From: Gammaproteobacteria bacterium
GTDB taxonomy: Bacteria; Pseudomonadota; Gammaproteobacteria; Steroidobacterales; Steroidobacteraceae
NCBI GenBank assembly: GCA_025358295.1
Contig: JANYJY010000025.1
Span: forward strand, 1 to 40,256
Reading direction: 5' to 3'
DNA: 40,256 bases
Positions 1-9,142 of the stretch are shown here, in pieces (position 1 is the first letter of the stretch; every line of letters starts with the position of its first letter). The notes beneath the pieces were generated by a model. That model saw only the letters and a program-made list of their open reading frames with translations, made no database searches and was not told where the DNA came from. Position numbers and translations under genes: made by a program.

Positions 1-2
1 CT

Positions 3-224
3 CGAAACTATCCCGATCGTAAGACGCTGCTCGAGTTCGGCAAGACGATTTGCCAAGTACTGCACCCGCAACGAACTATAGAGCGCAGTGCTGACGCAAT
101 GTCTGAGACGCTGAATGCCGAACGTGATCGCATTGAGCCAAGTCTCCTAAAATCCTTGAGCGCTGCATGGGATGAGGGACGCCGATCCGTTGAGCCTGAT
201 CGCGTGTTCACTCGTGCCCAGTGA
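3..224 (+). CDS. C-terminal part of an unidentified protein (partial, doubtful)
   Basis: An open frame enters from the left edge and ends at TGA 222-224, giving about 73 residues that start RNYPDRKTLLEFGK and end VFTRAQ. The composition is hydrophilic and helical, with several Arg/Glu pairs, and its codon use is roughly like that of the neighbours. I do not recognise a family. The frame may be the tail of a real gene whose start lies outside the window, or chance, because an opposite-strand frame of similar length covers the same bases. Nothing downstream is coupled to it. Confidence 0.3.
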   Translation, partial: RNYPDRKTLLEFGKTICQVLHPQRTIERSADAMSETLNAERDRIEPSLLKSLSAAWDEGRRSVEPDRVFTRAQ

Positions 225-514
225 ATAAATTGTGGAGGCGGTACTGCCGACACAAGACGCCAAGGCCACCTGAGGCGTAAAACTAGGAGTGCTCGAGCCG
301 GGCAGAGGGGTGGATTTCTCGATGACGGCAAATGGAACCATGGAGCCTTGAGCCGTCCTGCACGGCCTCGACCAGATTGTCGTGGTGCGCATGCGCTAGC
401 GGCACCAGCGACATTATTTGACCATGCAAGGAGTGGGGATCTACGAAGCCCATGACTGATCCTGGTGAAAGAATGGAACGGCGATGGCGGCCTGCGAACT
501 CATGGCGGCATAAT
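225..514. other. Gene-free stretch before yciH
   Basis: No convincing gene, tRNA or repeat is visible here. An in-frame ATG at 452 would extend the following SUI1 gene by 21 residues, but those residues do not resemble the family N-terminus. A purine-rich AAGGAG near 428-433 has no start codon at a useful distance. The segment probably holds the promoter for the SUI1-family gene. Confidence 0.4.
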
Positions 515-868
515 ATGGGAATGACCGCGCGAATTATCTACTCAACCGGAGTGGGAAGTCTCTGCCCGAATTGTCGCCGCGCGGTGCGCGAGTGTGTTTG
601 CCCCAAGGGCGCGCCCGGTGCCGCAAAGCCCACGGCCGTGCGCGTCGGCCGGGAGATCAAGGGTAGGGCGGGCAAGGGCGTCACGACCGTGACCGGTCTG
701 CCCATGTCGTTGTCGGACATCGAATCCCTGGCCACGCAACTAAAGAAGCGCTGTGGTTCCGGCGGCACCGTCCGGGAAGGCGTCATTGAAATTCAGGGCG
801 ATCATCGTGATGTCATCGTTGCTGAATTGAGCAAGCTGGGATGGTCGGCCAAGAAATCGGGCGGATGA
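515..868 (+). CDS. yciH: SUI1/eIF1-family translation factor, YciH-like
   Basis: This encodes a bacterial homologue of eukaryotic initiation factor 1. The family is thought to act on start-site fidelity at the 30S subunit, but its bacterial role is poorly defined. The start gives MGMTARIIYSTGVG, which matches the usual short N-terminus (R-x-V-Y-S-T). A Cys-rich segment follows (CPNCRRAVRECVCP), resembling a small zinc-ribbon insertion. Then comes the SUI1 core with GRAGKGVTTVTGLP, LKKRCGSGGTVREGVIEIQGD and a C-terminal LGWSAKK. The length of 117 residues is normal for YciH. The start is uncertain: ATG 521, ATG 473 (with a GGTGA 5 bases upstream) and ATG 452 are alternatives. It stands alone upstream of the glycine riboswitch. 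Confidence 0.85.
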   Translation: MGMTARIIYSTGVGSLCPNCRRAVRECVCPKGAPGAAKPTAVRVGREIKGRAGKGVTTVTGLPMSLSDIESLATQLKKRCGSGGTVREGVIEIQGDHRDVIVAELSKLGWSAKKSGG

Positions 869-910
869 GCGGGTTGCGGTTCGTGTATCATGGCCCCATC
901 GCGATAAGAG

Positions 911-1092
911 CTGTCTGGAGAGAGTCCTTTCGATAGGGACCGCCGAAGGCGCAACCGCCCGGAAACGCTCAGGCAAACGAACGGCAGACTCTCGCGATCT
1001 CTGGAGAGCGATCGCGCTGAATCGGCGATCCACCGAAGGGGAGCCGCGCTGGTAGAAGCGCGCAATCTCTCAGGTCTTAAGGACAGAGGGGC
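911..1092 (+). promoter_or_regulatory. Tandem glycine riboswitch upstream of gcvT
   Basis: Two consecutive glycine aptamers are visible. The first (about 911-993) has CTGGAGAGAG, then CCGCCGAAGGCGCAA and CGCTCAGGCAAA. The second (about 997-1092) has CTCTGGAGAGCG, CACCGAAGGGG, CTCTCAGG and GGACAGAGGG. The order GGAGAG ... CCGAAGG ... CTCAGG ... GACAGAG is the signature of the class, and two aptamers joined by a very short linker is its common form. The glycine cleavage operon begins 52 bases downstream, so the RNA very likely switches gcvTHP on when glycine is high. A TATCAT box at 886-891 would place transcription start near 898, just before aptamer 1; no good -35 box is seen. Confidence 0.95.
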
Positions 1093-1139
1093 AAGGCACG
1101 ACGGTGCTTGAGTCTCAGTGCGTTCTTAAGACTGCGAGG
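1073..1139 (+). promoter_or_regulatory. Possible expression platform and gcvT ribosome binding site
   Basis: Bases 1074-1084 (GTCTTAAGGAC) can pair with 1122-1132 (GTTCTTAAGAC), with one G-U pair. This 11-bp helix uses the 3' part of aptamer II (TTAAGGACAG) and would compete with the ligand-bound fold. A smaller hairpin (1094-1109, four-base loop) sits inside. GAGG at 1136-1139 lies just beyond the helix, five bases before the ATG at 1145. No T-run follows, so control of ribosome access is more likely than termination. The pairing is read by eye; no folding was done. Confidence 0.55.
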
Positions 1140-1144
1140 TTGCA

Positions 1145-2227
1145 ATGGGCCAAAAAACTGTTCTCTATGACACCCACGTTCTGCAGGGTGCAAAAATCGT
1201 CGATTTTGGCGGCTGGGAAATGCCGCTGCACTATGGCTCGCAGATCGACGAGCACAATGTCGTGCGCCGCGATTCAGGCATGTTCGATGTGTCGCACATG
1301 GGCGTCGTCGATCTTCGCGGCGACCGCGTTCTCGAGTTCTTGCGCGGCCTGCTGGCCAATGATGTCGCTCGATTAAAGACTCCCGGAAAGGCATTGTATT
1401 CGTGCATGTTGCTTCCGAGCGGCGGCGTGATCGATGACTTGATCGTCTATTTCATGTCGGACACCTGGTTTCGACTGGTCGTGAATGCCGGCACTCGCGC
1501 CAAGGATTTGGCCTGGATTCGGCGGCACGCTATGAGTTGCAGCGTGAGCGTGGCCGAGCGCGATGATCTCGCCATGATTGCCATACAAGGACCCAAGGCT
1601 CGCGAAAGAGTCTTGCCCATTTTGCCGGCGGCCTGGCGCACTCGCGCGAGCAAGCTAGCAGTCTTCCAAGGCGGGTGCTTCGATTCCTGGTTCATCGCGC
1701 GGACCGGTTATACCGGCGAAGATGGATTCGAGGTGATGTTGCCGGTCGTCGATGCCATTGCGACGTGGACGGCGTTGCGGGCAACGGGGATTCAGCCGGC
1801 CGGCTTGGGCGCCAGGGACACCTTGCGCTTGGAAGCCGGCATGAATTTGTACGGCAACGACATGGATGAGGATCACCATCCATTGGAATGCGGGCTGGCA
1901 TGGACGGTGGCGTTCGAGCCGGCGGAGCGCGATTTCATCGGCCGCCAAGTGTTGGAGGGCCTGGGCCGGACCTCCGATGACGAACTCGTCGGCTTGTTGC
2001 TCGAAGAGCGCGGCGTGCTGCGCAGTCATCAAAAGATTATTCCCGCAGGTGAAGTCACCAGCGGCACATTTTCTCCCACCTTGAATCGTTCCATCGCGCT
2101 GGCGCGTGTGCCGCGCAACACTGCTTCACCCGTACAAGTCGAGATTCGCGGCAAATTGCATGTAGCGAGCATCGTCAAGCCGCCCTTCGTCCGTCATGGA
2201 CGGGCGCTGATTCCAATCCAGCCATAG
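1145..2227 (+). CDS. gcvT: Glycine cleavage system T protein (aminomethyltransferase)
   Basis: The enzyme transfers the methylene carbon of glycine from the aminomethyl-lipoyl group of GcvH to tetrahydrofolate, releasing ammonia. It is cytoplasmic. The 360 residues are a normal length. Family segments run from TVLYDTHVLQGAKIVDFGGW and MPLHYGSQIDEH at the N-terminus, through MFDVSHMG, RTGYTGEDGFEV and LGARDTLRLEAGMNLYG, to a C-terminal barrel with SPTLNRSIALARVP. GAGG five bases before the ATG fixes the start. It is first in the riboswitch-controlled order gcvT-gcvH-gcvPA-gcvPB-dgkA. Confidence 0.97.
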   Translation: MGQKTVLYDTHVLQGAKIVDFGGWEMPLHYGSQIDEHNVVRRDSGMFDVSHMGVVDLRGDRVLEFLRGLLANDVARLKTPGKALYSCMLLPSGGVIDDLIVYFMSDTWFRLVVNAGTRAKDLAWIRRHAMSCSVSVAERDDLAMIAIQGPKARERVLPILPAAWRTRASKLAVFQGGCFDSWFIARTGYTGEDGFEVMLPVVDAIATWTALRATGIQPAGLGARDTLRLEAGMNLYGNDMDEDHHPLECGLAWTVAFEPAERDFIGRQVLEGLGRTSDDELVGLLLEERGVLRSHQKIIPAGEVTSGTFSPTLNRSIALARVPRNTASPVQVEIRGKLHVASIVKPPFVRHGRALIPIQP

Positions 2228-2237
2228 GAGATCCACA

Positions 2238-2633
2238 TTGAGCAATATTCCGAATGATCTGCGGTATACGAAAAGCCACGAATGGGTCCGCGCGGGCAAG
2301 GACGGTGCCGTCGAGATCGGCATTTCCGATCACGCGCAGGGCGCGCTCGGTGATCTGGTGTTCGTCGAAGTTCCGGAGCCGGGGCGCAGCTTGAGTGCCG
2401 GGGAGGCCTGCGCCGTCGTCGAATCGGTCAAAGCTGCATCGGATGTTTACTGCCCGGTGAGCGGCAAGGTGACCGCCGGCAATCCAGCGCTGGCTGCTCA
2501 ACCTGAACTGCTCAATCAGGATCCGTATGGCGCCGGGTGGCTGTTCCGCCTGCAAATATCCGCACCGATCGACGATGCTGCCCTGATGAGCGCCGCGGGC
2601 TACGCGAATTTCCTGGCCGCGGAAGGCCACTAG
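2238..2633 (+). CDS. gcvH: Glycine cleavage system H protein (lipoyl carrier)
   Basis: This carries the aminomethyl group between the P and T proteins on a lipoyl-lysine. The lipoylation site is Lys65 in [12 protein letters not shown], within a standard biotinyl/lipoyl hammerhead. The N-terminus ([15 protein letters not shown]) and the C-terminus ([10 protein letters not shown]) are typical, and 131 residues is the usual size. It starts with TTG at 2238, supported by AGGAG at 2226-2230 seven bases upstream and by the lack of a nearby in-frame ATG. It follows gcvT by 10 bases. Confidence 0.97.
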   Translation: MSNIPNDLRYTKSHEWVRAGKDGAVEIGISDHAQGALGDLVFVEVPEPGRSLSAGEACAVVESVKAASDVYCPVSGKVTAGNPALAAQPELLNQDPYGAGWLFRLQISAPIDDAALMSAAGYANFLAAEGH

Positions 2634-2641
2634 AGGGGCAC

Positions 2642-4030
2642 ATGGCATTCATTCCTCATACTCCTGATGATGTCGCCGGCATGCTGGCCGTAATCGGTGT
2701 GCAGTCGATTGAAGACTTGTTCGATGAAATCCCCCGCGAACTTCGGACGGGCAAGCTCGCCGTGCCGCCTGCCATGGCTGAAATGGACGTCGGGCGATTG
2801 TTGACCGAACGCGCGGCCCTCGACGGCCGGCCGATGAATTTCATCGGTGCGGGCGCCTATGAGCATCACATCCCCGCGCCCGTGTGGGCGATCACGACGC
2901 GCGGCGAATTCTATTCCGCGTACACCCCATACCAAGCCGAGGCCAGTCAAGGCACGCTGCAGCTGATTTACGAATATCAATCGATGATCTGCGCTCTGAC
3001 CGGGATGGAAGTATCGAATGCCTCGCTTTACGACGGTGCTTCCGCTCTGGCTGAGGCCTGCCTCATGGCGGTACGTGCCAATCGCGCCTCCAATTCGCGG
3101 CGCATTCTGCTGCCGCGAGCCGCGAATCCCATCTATGCGCAAGTCGCGCAATCGATTACCGGCAATCAGGGCATTGTGTTCGAAAGCGTGGATTTCGATC
3201 CGGTGAGCGGCCTCACACTGCTCGAATACCTGCAACCATACAGTGGCCAGGACATCGCCGCCCTGGTGGTGCAGCAGCCGAATTTCTTTGGCAATCTGGA
3301 AGAGGTCGACCAGATCGCCGACTGGGCGCATCAAAACAAGATTCTGCTGATCGCTGTCGTGAACCCCACGTCGCTGGCCGTGCTCAAGCCTCCCGGGCAG
3401 TGGGGCGCATCGACGGACGCGGTTCGAGGCGCCGACATCGTGTGCGGTGAGGGTCAGCCCCTGGGTGTGCCTCTCGCGGCGGGCGGACCCTACTTCGGAT
3501 TCATGGCGACACGAATGCAGTATGTGCGGCAGATGCCGGGGCGGATCGTGGGGCGCACTATGGACGTGGAGGGACGTCCGGGATTCAGCCTGACTTTGCA
3601 GGCGCGCGAGCAGCACATTCGGCGCAGCAAGGCGACCTCGAATATCTGCACCAATCAGGGATTGATGGTGACCGCCGCCACCATCTACATGTCGCTGATG
3701 GGTCCGACCGGCCTTGCGCGCGTTGCGGCTGCCAGCATGCAACGCACTGCTGATTTGGTGACGCGCTTGACCCGGGTTGCCGGCGTCAAGCAGGCCTTCA
3801 CCGCAGCGCGCTTCCATGAGGCCGTGTTGATTTTGGACCGGCCTGTGGCGCCGATCCTTGCGGCTCTCGCGCGCCGCGGGATTGTCGGCGGATTGGATCT
3901 TGCAGAGCGCTATCCGGAGCTGGGCCACGCACTGTTGGTATGCGCGACTGAGACCAAGCTGGCCGCCGACATCGATGCCTATGCCGGCGCGTTGGCCGAC
4001 ATCATGAATTCATCACGCGCCGCTGCCTGA
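2642..4030 (+). CDS. gcvPA: Glycine dehydrogenase (decarboxylating) subunit 1
   Basis: This is the N-terminal half of the P protein in the two-subunit form. With GcvPB it decarboxylates glycine and passes the aminomethyl group to GcvH. The start ATG 2642 gives [15 protein letters not shown], which matches the family; a longer open frame reaching back into gcvH is not used. Recognisable parts are [63 protein letters not shown] and the [13 protein letters not shown] region. At 462 residues it is close to the usual 440-450. It is 8 bases downstream of gcvH. Confidence 0.96.
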   Translation: MAFIPHTPDDVAGMLAVIGVQSIEDLFDEIPRELRTGKLAVPPAMAEMDVGRLLTERAALDGRPMNFIGAGAYEHHIPAPVWAITTRGEFYSAYTPYQAEASQGTLQLIYEYQSMICALTGMEVSNASLYDGASALAEACLMAVRANRASNSRRILLPRAANPIYAQVAQSITGNQGIVFESVDFDPVSGLTLLEYLQPYSGQDIAALVVQQPNFFGNLEEVDQIADWAHQNKILLIAVVNPTSLAVLKPPGQWGASTDAVRGADIVCGEGQPLGVPLAAGGPYFGFMATRMQYVRQMPGRIVGRTMDVEGRPGFSLTLQAREQHIRRSKATSNICTNQGLMVTAATIYMSLMGPTGLARVAAASMQRTADLVTRLTRVAGVKQAFTAARFHEAVLILDRPVAPILAALARRGIVGGLDLAERYPELGHALLVCATETKLAADIDAYAGALADIMNSSRAAA

Positions 4031-4056
4031 GTGCGCGCCGCGATCAGGAGAGCACA

Positions 4057-5526
4057 ATGACTGAATTGCAGGCCAGAGAGCCGCTGATATTCGAGCTGAG
4101 CAAGCCGGGCCGTCAGGCCGGAACGCAGTTCCCGCCGCCGGTCGATGGATCGGCGCAGATTCCGGCGCATTTGCGCCGCGCGACACCGCCGGCATTGCCG
4201 GAGGTGTCCGAACTGCAGACGGTGCGCCATTTCACGCGCCTGTCGCAGATGAATTTCTCCATCGACACGCACTTCTATCCGCTCGGCTCGTGCACCATGA
4301 AATACAACCCCAAGGCATGCAACAGCTTTGCCATGCTGCCGGAGTTTCTGGGCCGCCACCCGCTTGGGCCCGAGCCGCAGGGATTTCTCGCCTGCATGTA
4401 CGAGCTGCAAGAAATGCTGCAGGAAATCACCGGCATGCAAAGCGTCAGCCTCACGCCCATGGCAGGCGCGCAGGGTGAGTTTGCCGGAGTCGCCATGATT
4501 CGCGCCTACCATCGGGCGCGAAATGACCTGGGACGTACGGAGATCATCGTGCCGCAGGCCGCCCATGGAACCAATCCCGCCACCGCTGCGATGTGTGGTT
4601 GCACGGTCAAGGAGATTCCCTGTGATGTGGACGGCAATGTCGATATCGACGCCCTGAAGGCTGCGGTGAGTCCGGCAACCGCCGCGATCATGCTGACGAA
4701 TCCATCCACTCTCGGGGTGTTCGAGCGCAAGATCACCGAGGTCGCGCGCATCGTCCACGAAGCCGGCGGGCTGCTGTACTACGACGGCGCCAATCTCAAC
4801 GCCATACTCGGCAAGGTGCGGCCAGGCGACATGGGCTTCGACGTTATCCATATGAACTTGCACAAGACCTTTTCCACGCCGCATGGCGGCGGGGGGCCGG
4901 GTTCCGGCGCGGTCGGGGTCGGTGCGCGACTTCGGCCCTTCCTGCCCATTCCCATTGTGGGCAAGGACGGTGCGCGGTATCGCTGGCTGACGGAGCGCGA
5001 TTTGCCCCAGACCATCGGCCGATTGTCGGGCTTCATGGGCAATGCCGGCGTCAATTTGCGGGCCTATGTTTATATGCGATTGCTGGGCCGCGACGGCATG
5101 GTGCGAGTCGCAGAATTCGCCGCGTTGAATGCAAACTATTTGATGAAGCGCCTGCAAGCGGCGGGATTCGAGGCGGCTTACCCCTCGCGCCGCGCCAGTC
5201 ACGAATTCATCATCACGCTGAAGCGGGAAAACCGCATGTACCAGGTAACCGCGATGGACGTGGCGAAGCGGCTTCTCGATTACGGATTTCATGCTCCAAC
5301 CACTTATTTCCCGTTATTGGTGCCGGAATGCCTATTGATCGAGCCGACCGAAACGGAGGCCAAGGAGGACCTTGATCGCTTCTGCGACGCCATGATTGCG
5401 ATTCGGCGTGAAATGGAGCAGGACCCCGAGAAACTCTCCTCGGCTCCGCATACAATGCCAGTGCGACGGCTCGACGACGTGCGCGCAGCAAAACAACTGG
5501 ATTTGGCATGGAAACCCGCCGCTTGA
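4057..5526 (+). CDS. gcvPB: Glycine dehydrogenase (decarboxylating) subunit 2
   Basis: This is the PLP-bearing half of the split P protein. The cofactor lysine is Lys270 in [18 protein letters not shown], the standard motif. Other family segments are [37 protein letters not shown] and [10 protein letters not shown]. The C-terminal domain ends with [17 protein letters not shown]-like sequence. Its 489 residues are typical. A GGAGAG lies 6 bases before the ATG. Split gcvPA/gcvPB replaces the single long GcvP found in many gammaproteobacteria. It ends one base before the dgkA start codon. Confidence 0.96.
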   Translation: MTELQAREPLIFELSKPGRQAGTQFPPPVDGSAQIPAHLRRATPPALPEVSELQTVRHFTRLSQMNFSIDTHFYPLGSCTMKYNPKACNSFAMLPEFLGRHPLGPEPQGFLACMYELQEMLQEITGMQSVSLTPMAGAQGEFAGVAMIRAYHRARNDLGRTEIIVPQAAHGTNPATAAMCGCTVKEIPCDVDGNVDIDALKAAVSPATAAIMLTNPSTLGVFERKITEVARIVHEAGGLLYYDGANLNAILGKVRPGDMGFDVIHMNLHKTFSTPHGGGGPGSGAVGVGARLRPFLPIPIVGKDGARYRWLTERDLPQTIGRLSGFMGNAGVNLRAYVYMRLLGRDGMVRVAEFAALNANYLMKRLQAAGFEAAYPSRRASHEFIITLKRENRMYQVTAMDVAKRLLDYGFHAPTTYFPLLVPECLLIEPTETEAKEDLDRFCDAMIAIRREMEQDPEKLSSAPHTMPVRRLDDVRAAKQLDLAWKPAA

Positions 5527-5901
5527 ATGAGCGATAGAAATAAACCCACAGGAATAACGCGGTTATTTCGCGCCTTCGGCTATTCCTTCCAAGGGTTTCG
5601 TTACGCCTGGCGGGAAGAGGCGGCGTTTCGGCAGGAGGCGGTGCTGTCGCTGCTGGTCATTCCGGCGGGGCTGTATCTGGGCAATTCGGGCGTGGAACGG
5701 GCCATGCTGGTGAGCCCGATGATGCTGATTCTGGTGATCGAAATACTCAATAGTGCGGTGGAAGCCGTCGTGGACCGCGCCGGCACGGAACGCCATCCCC
5801 TGGCGGGAATGGCCAAAGACATGGGATCAGCCGCGGTCATGCTGAGTTTCGCTCTGTTAGGAACCGTCTGGCTCCTTATCTTGTCCGATCACGGGCATTG
5901 A
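5527..5901 (+). CDS. dgkA: Diacylglycerol kinase (DgkA type)
   Basis: A small integral inner-membrane enzyme that phosphorylates diacylglycerol to phosphatidic acid, recycling lipid released by membrane-derived glucan or LPS modification. The 124-residue protein has the amphipathic N-terminus (GYSFQGFRYAWREEAAFRQE), three membrane segments and the family signature EILNSAVEAVVDR at about residues 76-88. The ATG follows the gcvPB stop directly, so it is probably read through with the gcv operon; a functional link to glycine cleavage is not evident. Confidence 0.93.
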   Translation: MSDRNKPTGITRLFRAFGYSFQGFRYAWREEAAFRQEAVLSLLVIPAGLYLGNSGVERAMLVSPMMLILVIEILNSAVEAVVDRAGTERHPLAGMAKDMGSAAVMLSFALLGTVWLLILSDHGH

Positions 5902-5925
5902 ACACAATCTAACCCTAGGACCGGC

Positions 5926-8784
5926 ATGACCCGTATCGCGTTACTTCTGTCCCTATGCGCCTTGTCCGTTGCCCACCTCTGTAGCGCTGCCGTGCCCGCG
6001 CCGGTGCCCGGCATACCCAGTTCACCGGCGAATTGGGCGCAAACCATCGAGCGAATCGCGAGCGGTGTGGTCACCATCCAAATCGACAGCACTCGTGCCT
6101 TCGACACGGAGTGGAATACCACCGCCCAGGCCACGGGCTTCGTCATCGACGCCAAGCGCGGATTGATCTTGACGAATCGGCACGTGTTGACGCCGGGTCC
6201 CGTCACTGCGCAGGCGATTTTCCTCAATCGTGAGGAAGTGCAGCTGTATCCGGTGTACCGCGACCCCATCCACGACTTCGGCATTTATCGCTACGATCCG
6301 GCGAAGCTCAAATTCATTCAGCCGGCGGAGTTGCCTCTTTATCCTGCCGGTGCAGTCATCGGCCGTGAAATTCGCGTGGTCGGCAACGATGCCGGCGAGC
6401 AATTATCGATTCTTGCCGGCACCCTGGCGCGTTTGGATCGCGAGGCGCCGGAGTACGGCTACGGCAAGTACAACGATTTCAACACGTTCTATTACCAGGC
6501 TGCCTCCAGCACTTCGGGCGGTTCCTCGGGCTCTCCCGTCATCGACATCGAGGGCCGGGTGGTCGCACTGAACGCGGGCGGTGCGACCGGCGCCGCGTCG
6601 AGTTTTTATCTGCCTCTGACGGCCGTGACGCGTGCATTGAAATACATCGATGAGGGCAAGCCCGTGCCGCGCGGCACGCTGGAGACGGTGTTCAAATACA
6701 CCCCCTACGATGAGCTGAGGCGACTCGGCCTGGATCCCAATACCGAAGCGCGCATGCGCAGTGCATTCCCGAAATTAACCGGCATGCTGGTGGTGGAGGA
6801 CGTGCAGCCGGGATCGGGCGCCGATGGAGTGTTGGCGCCCGGCGATATTCTCGTGGCCATCGACGCCAAGCCTATCCCTGAATTCTTTTCGCTCGAGGAC
6901 GTGCTCGATAGTCACGTCGGACAGCCGATCAGTGTGGAAACTCAACGCGGCCCGGGGACTCTGCGGCATTCGCTCGACGTGCAGCCCCTGAGCGCGATCA
7001 CAGCGGATTCTTACATCGAATTCGGCGAGGCGGTTGTGCATACGCTGTCCTACCAACAAGCGCGCCATTTCAATGTGCCCATCAAGGGCGTGTACGTCGC
7101 CAACCCGGGGTATGTGTTCGGCAGTGCCGGTATTCCGCGGGCCGCGCTGATCAGTTCGTTCAACGGCAAGAAAGTCGACAATCTCGCGGATTTCGAGGTC
7201 GCACTCGGCGATCTGGCCGACGGTGCCAGCGCGCCGGTCCGCTATGTGACGCTCGAGGACCCGCGGGCCGTGCAATTGAAGGTGATTCGGATGGATAGGC
7301 GCTGGTTCCCGGCGCGCAAGTGCACTCGCGACGATGTGTTGGGGACTTGGCCCTGTGTTGCAATCAGTCAGGGCCCGAGCGCCTCGCCCGTAAAGCCTGC
7401 CTCGACTCAATTCGCCAAGACCGGCGATCCGCGCATCGACCGGCTAGCCCCGTCCTTGGTCATGGTGAACTTCGATATGCCGTATTCGGCATCGGGCGTC
7501 ACCGAGAAGAACTATCACGGTACCGGGGTCATCGTCGACACCGAACGCGGTCTGGTGGCCGTCGACCGCAATACCGTGCCCCTCGCCATGGGAGATGTGC
7601 GCATCACCTTCGCGGGTACGGTCGAGGTGCCTGGCAAAGTGGTTTTCATCCATCCTCTGCACAATCTTGCGGTGATTTCCTACGACCCGAAGTCGATCGG
7701 CGCCACGCCGGTGCGGGCCGCGACCCTGCTGACCAAATCCTTGAGTGCGGGCGACGATGTGTGGGTGGCGGGGCAGCGTACGGACTCCAAGATCCTGTCG
7801 CAAAAGACTCAAATATCCAGCGTCGATGTGGTCTCGTTCCCGTTGTCGCGCACCTTGCGTTTTCGCGACAGCAATCTGGAGGCCATCAGCCTCATCAATC
7901 CGCCGGGTGATTACGACGGCGTACTGGCGGATGAAAAAGGCAATGTGCTGGCGTTGTGGTCGAGTTTCGCGTTCGAGTCGCAGCGCGAACTCGAGCAAGT
8001 CAATCGCGGCATGCCGGCGGAGCTGGTGTCCGAAATGATCGCAGTGGTAGCCCAGGGCCGGCCCCTGTATTCGTTCGAAGCCGAGTTCGCCGTGCAATCC
8101 CTGGCCGGCGCGCGCGAACTTGGATTGTCCGATGAGTGGGTGAAGCGTTTCGAGGACCATAACCCGCAGCGCCGGCAGGTCCTTGCGATCGACAGGCTGG
8201 TGGCTGGTTCTCCCGCGGCGGCGCTACTGGAGCCCGGCGATTTACTGCTCGCCATCGACGACAAAGTGGTCAATCGCTTCCGCGAAGTGGAGCGCGCCGT
8301 ACAACAGCCGCAAGTGAAGCTGAGCGTCTGGCGGGAGGGTGCCGAGAAGACGCTGCAACTGAAAACTGTGCCCCTGGACGGGCGCGATGTCGATCGGGTG
8401 CTGATCTGGGCAGGCGCCACTCTGCAGGCGCCGCATCGGGCCATGGCTGCGCAGCGCGGCATCGCTCCGTACGGCGTCTTCGTTTCTTTCTTCTTCTACG
8501 GTTCGCCTGCGACGCATTATGGCCTGTATGCCGGGCGGCGCATCACCGAAGTCGACGGTCAGCCTACCGCCGATCTAGACGCCTTCATCAAAGCAGTCAG
8601 TGGCAAGCGCGATCGCGCGTCTCTGCGCTTGAAGACCGTCAGTTGGAATGGTCAAACGGATGTGATCACACTGAAGCTCGACAAGCACTTCTGGCCGGCT
8701 TACGAGCTCAATCGGCAAAAGGACGGGACCTGGGTCCGCACCGCGCTTGATCCACCGGAGGTCACGGCACAGTTGGCTCAGTAA
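5926..8784 (+). CDS. Tandem HtrA/Nma111-like serine protease with four PDZ-like domains
   Basis: A signal peptide (about residues 1-22) sends this 952-residue protein to the periplasm. The first trypsin-like domain has an intact triad: His86 (NRHV), Asp117 (HDFG) and Ser201 (GGSSGSPV). Two PDZ-like domains follow, at about 260-350 and 365-455. A second protease-like domain (about 500-710) is degenerate: the His position is Asn549 (DRNTV), the Asp is Asn580 (HNLAV), and the serine loop reads PPGDYDGVLAD. Two more PDZ-like domains follow, at about 720-815 and 825-925. This double layout, with the second catalytic site lost, is that of fungal Nma111p. A role in protein quality control is inferred. 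The 3' end overlaps the convergent nitrile hydratase accessory gene by 23 bases. Confidence 0.85.
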   Translation: MTRIALLLSLCALSVAHLCSAAVPAPVPGIPSSPANWAQTIERIASGVVTIQIDSTRAFDTEWNTTAQATGFVIDAKRGLILTNRHVLTPGPVTAQAIFLNREEVQLYPVYRDPIHDFGIYRYDPAKLKFIQPAELPLYPAGAVIGREIRVVGNDAGEQLSILAGTLARLDREAPEYGYGKYNDFNTFYYQAASSTSGGSSGSPVIDIEGRVVALNAGGATGAASSFYLPLTAVTRALKYIDEGKPVPRGTLETVFKYTPYDELRRLGLDPNTEARMRSAFPKLTGMLVVEDVQPGSGADGVLAPGDILVAIDAKPIPEFFSLEDVLDSHVGQPISVETQRGPGTLRHSLDVQPLSAITADSYIEFGEAVVHTLSYQQARHFNVPIKGVYVANPGYVFGSAGIPRAALISSFNGKKVDNLADFEVALGDLADGASAPVRYVTLEDPRAVQLKVIRMDRRWFPARKCTRDDVLGTWPCVAISQGPSASPVKPASTQFAKTGDPRIDRLAPSLVMVNFDMPYSASGVTEKNYHGTGVIVDTERGLVAVDRNTVPLAMGDVRITFAGTVEVPGKVVFIHPLHNLAVISYDPKSIGATPVRAATLLTKSLSAGDDVWVAGQRTDSKILSQKTQISSVDVVSFPLSRTLRFRDSNLEAISLINPPGDYDGVLADEKGNVLALWSSFAFESQRELEQVNRGMPAELVSEMIAVVAQGRPLYSFEAEFAVQSLAGARELGLSDEWVKRFEDHNPQRRQVLAIDRLVAGSPAAALLEPGDLLLAIDDKVVNRFREVERAVQQPQVKLSVWREGAEKTLQLKTVPLDGRDVDRVLIWAGATLQAPHRAMAAQRGIAPYGVFVSFFFYGSPATHYGLYAGRRITEVDGQPTADLDAFIKAVSGKRDRASLRLKTVSWNGQTDVITLKLDKHFWPAYELNRQKDGTWVRTALDPPEVTAQLAQ

Positions 8785-9142
8785 GATCAGCGGGCCGCAG
8801 TTCAATGGGTGAGCCGTGCGGCGTGCGCTCGGCAGCTTGCGCCCACGCGTGTTGATATCGGTCGAGTTCGTCGCCGGAGGCCGCTCCCTTGCGCGCCACC
8901 ATGCCCTCGAGCGTTCGCAGCCAGTGTTCATAGTAGGTGTCGCCCAGATCGGCGTCGCCGCGTGCCCGCGCCGTGCCGATCTCGTGCGCAAGGGCCTCGG
9001 CCCATTCGTTCCAAGTGAACACTCCGCGCTCATGCAGCCGAAGCGCCATGGCAAAGGCCTTGGCTTCCCAGGGCTCCTTGAATACAGGGCCTTCGCTGTC
9101 GCGCGGAAGGCCGGGCAGCCCGAGCGGCGAATCGCGGCTCAC
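8762..9142 (-). CDS. Nitrile hydratase accessory protein (P14K-like)
   Basis: The product resembles the small activator/chaperone family that helps insert cobalt into nitrile hydratase and is itself similar to the beta-subunit N-terminus. Diagnostic parts are GPVFKEPWEAKAFAMALRLHERGVFTWNEWAEAL and the YYEHWLRTLEGMV segment. I choose GTG 9142, which overlaps the TGA of the beta-subunit gene (GTGA). This gives 126 residues; a longer open frame reaching back inside the beta gene has non-family sequence. It is last in the minus-strand cassette. Confidence 0.85.
   Translation of the reverse strand: MSRDSPLGLPGLPRDSEGPVFKEPWEAKAFAMALRLHERGVFTWNEWAEALAHEIGTARARGDADLGDTYYEHWLRTLEGMVARKGAASGDELDRYQHAWAQAAERTPHGSPIELRPADLTEPTVP

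Noticed and set aside
8-331. Minus-strand open frames at the left edge
   Set aside because: No family resemblance or ribosome binding site; composition looks like non-coding frames.
2630-3928. Long minus-strand open frame (432 codons) opposite gcvPA
   Set aside because: The plus strand encodes an unmistakable glycine dehydrogenase subunit in full; the opposite frame is a GC-rich shadow with low-complexity, family-less sequence.
3979-5292. Long minus-strand open frame (437 codons) opposite gcvPB
   Set aside because: A shadow of gcvPB; rich in His, Arg and Gly with no recognisable domain.
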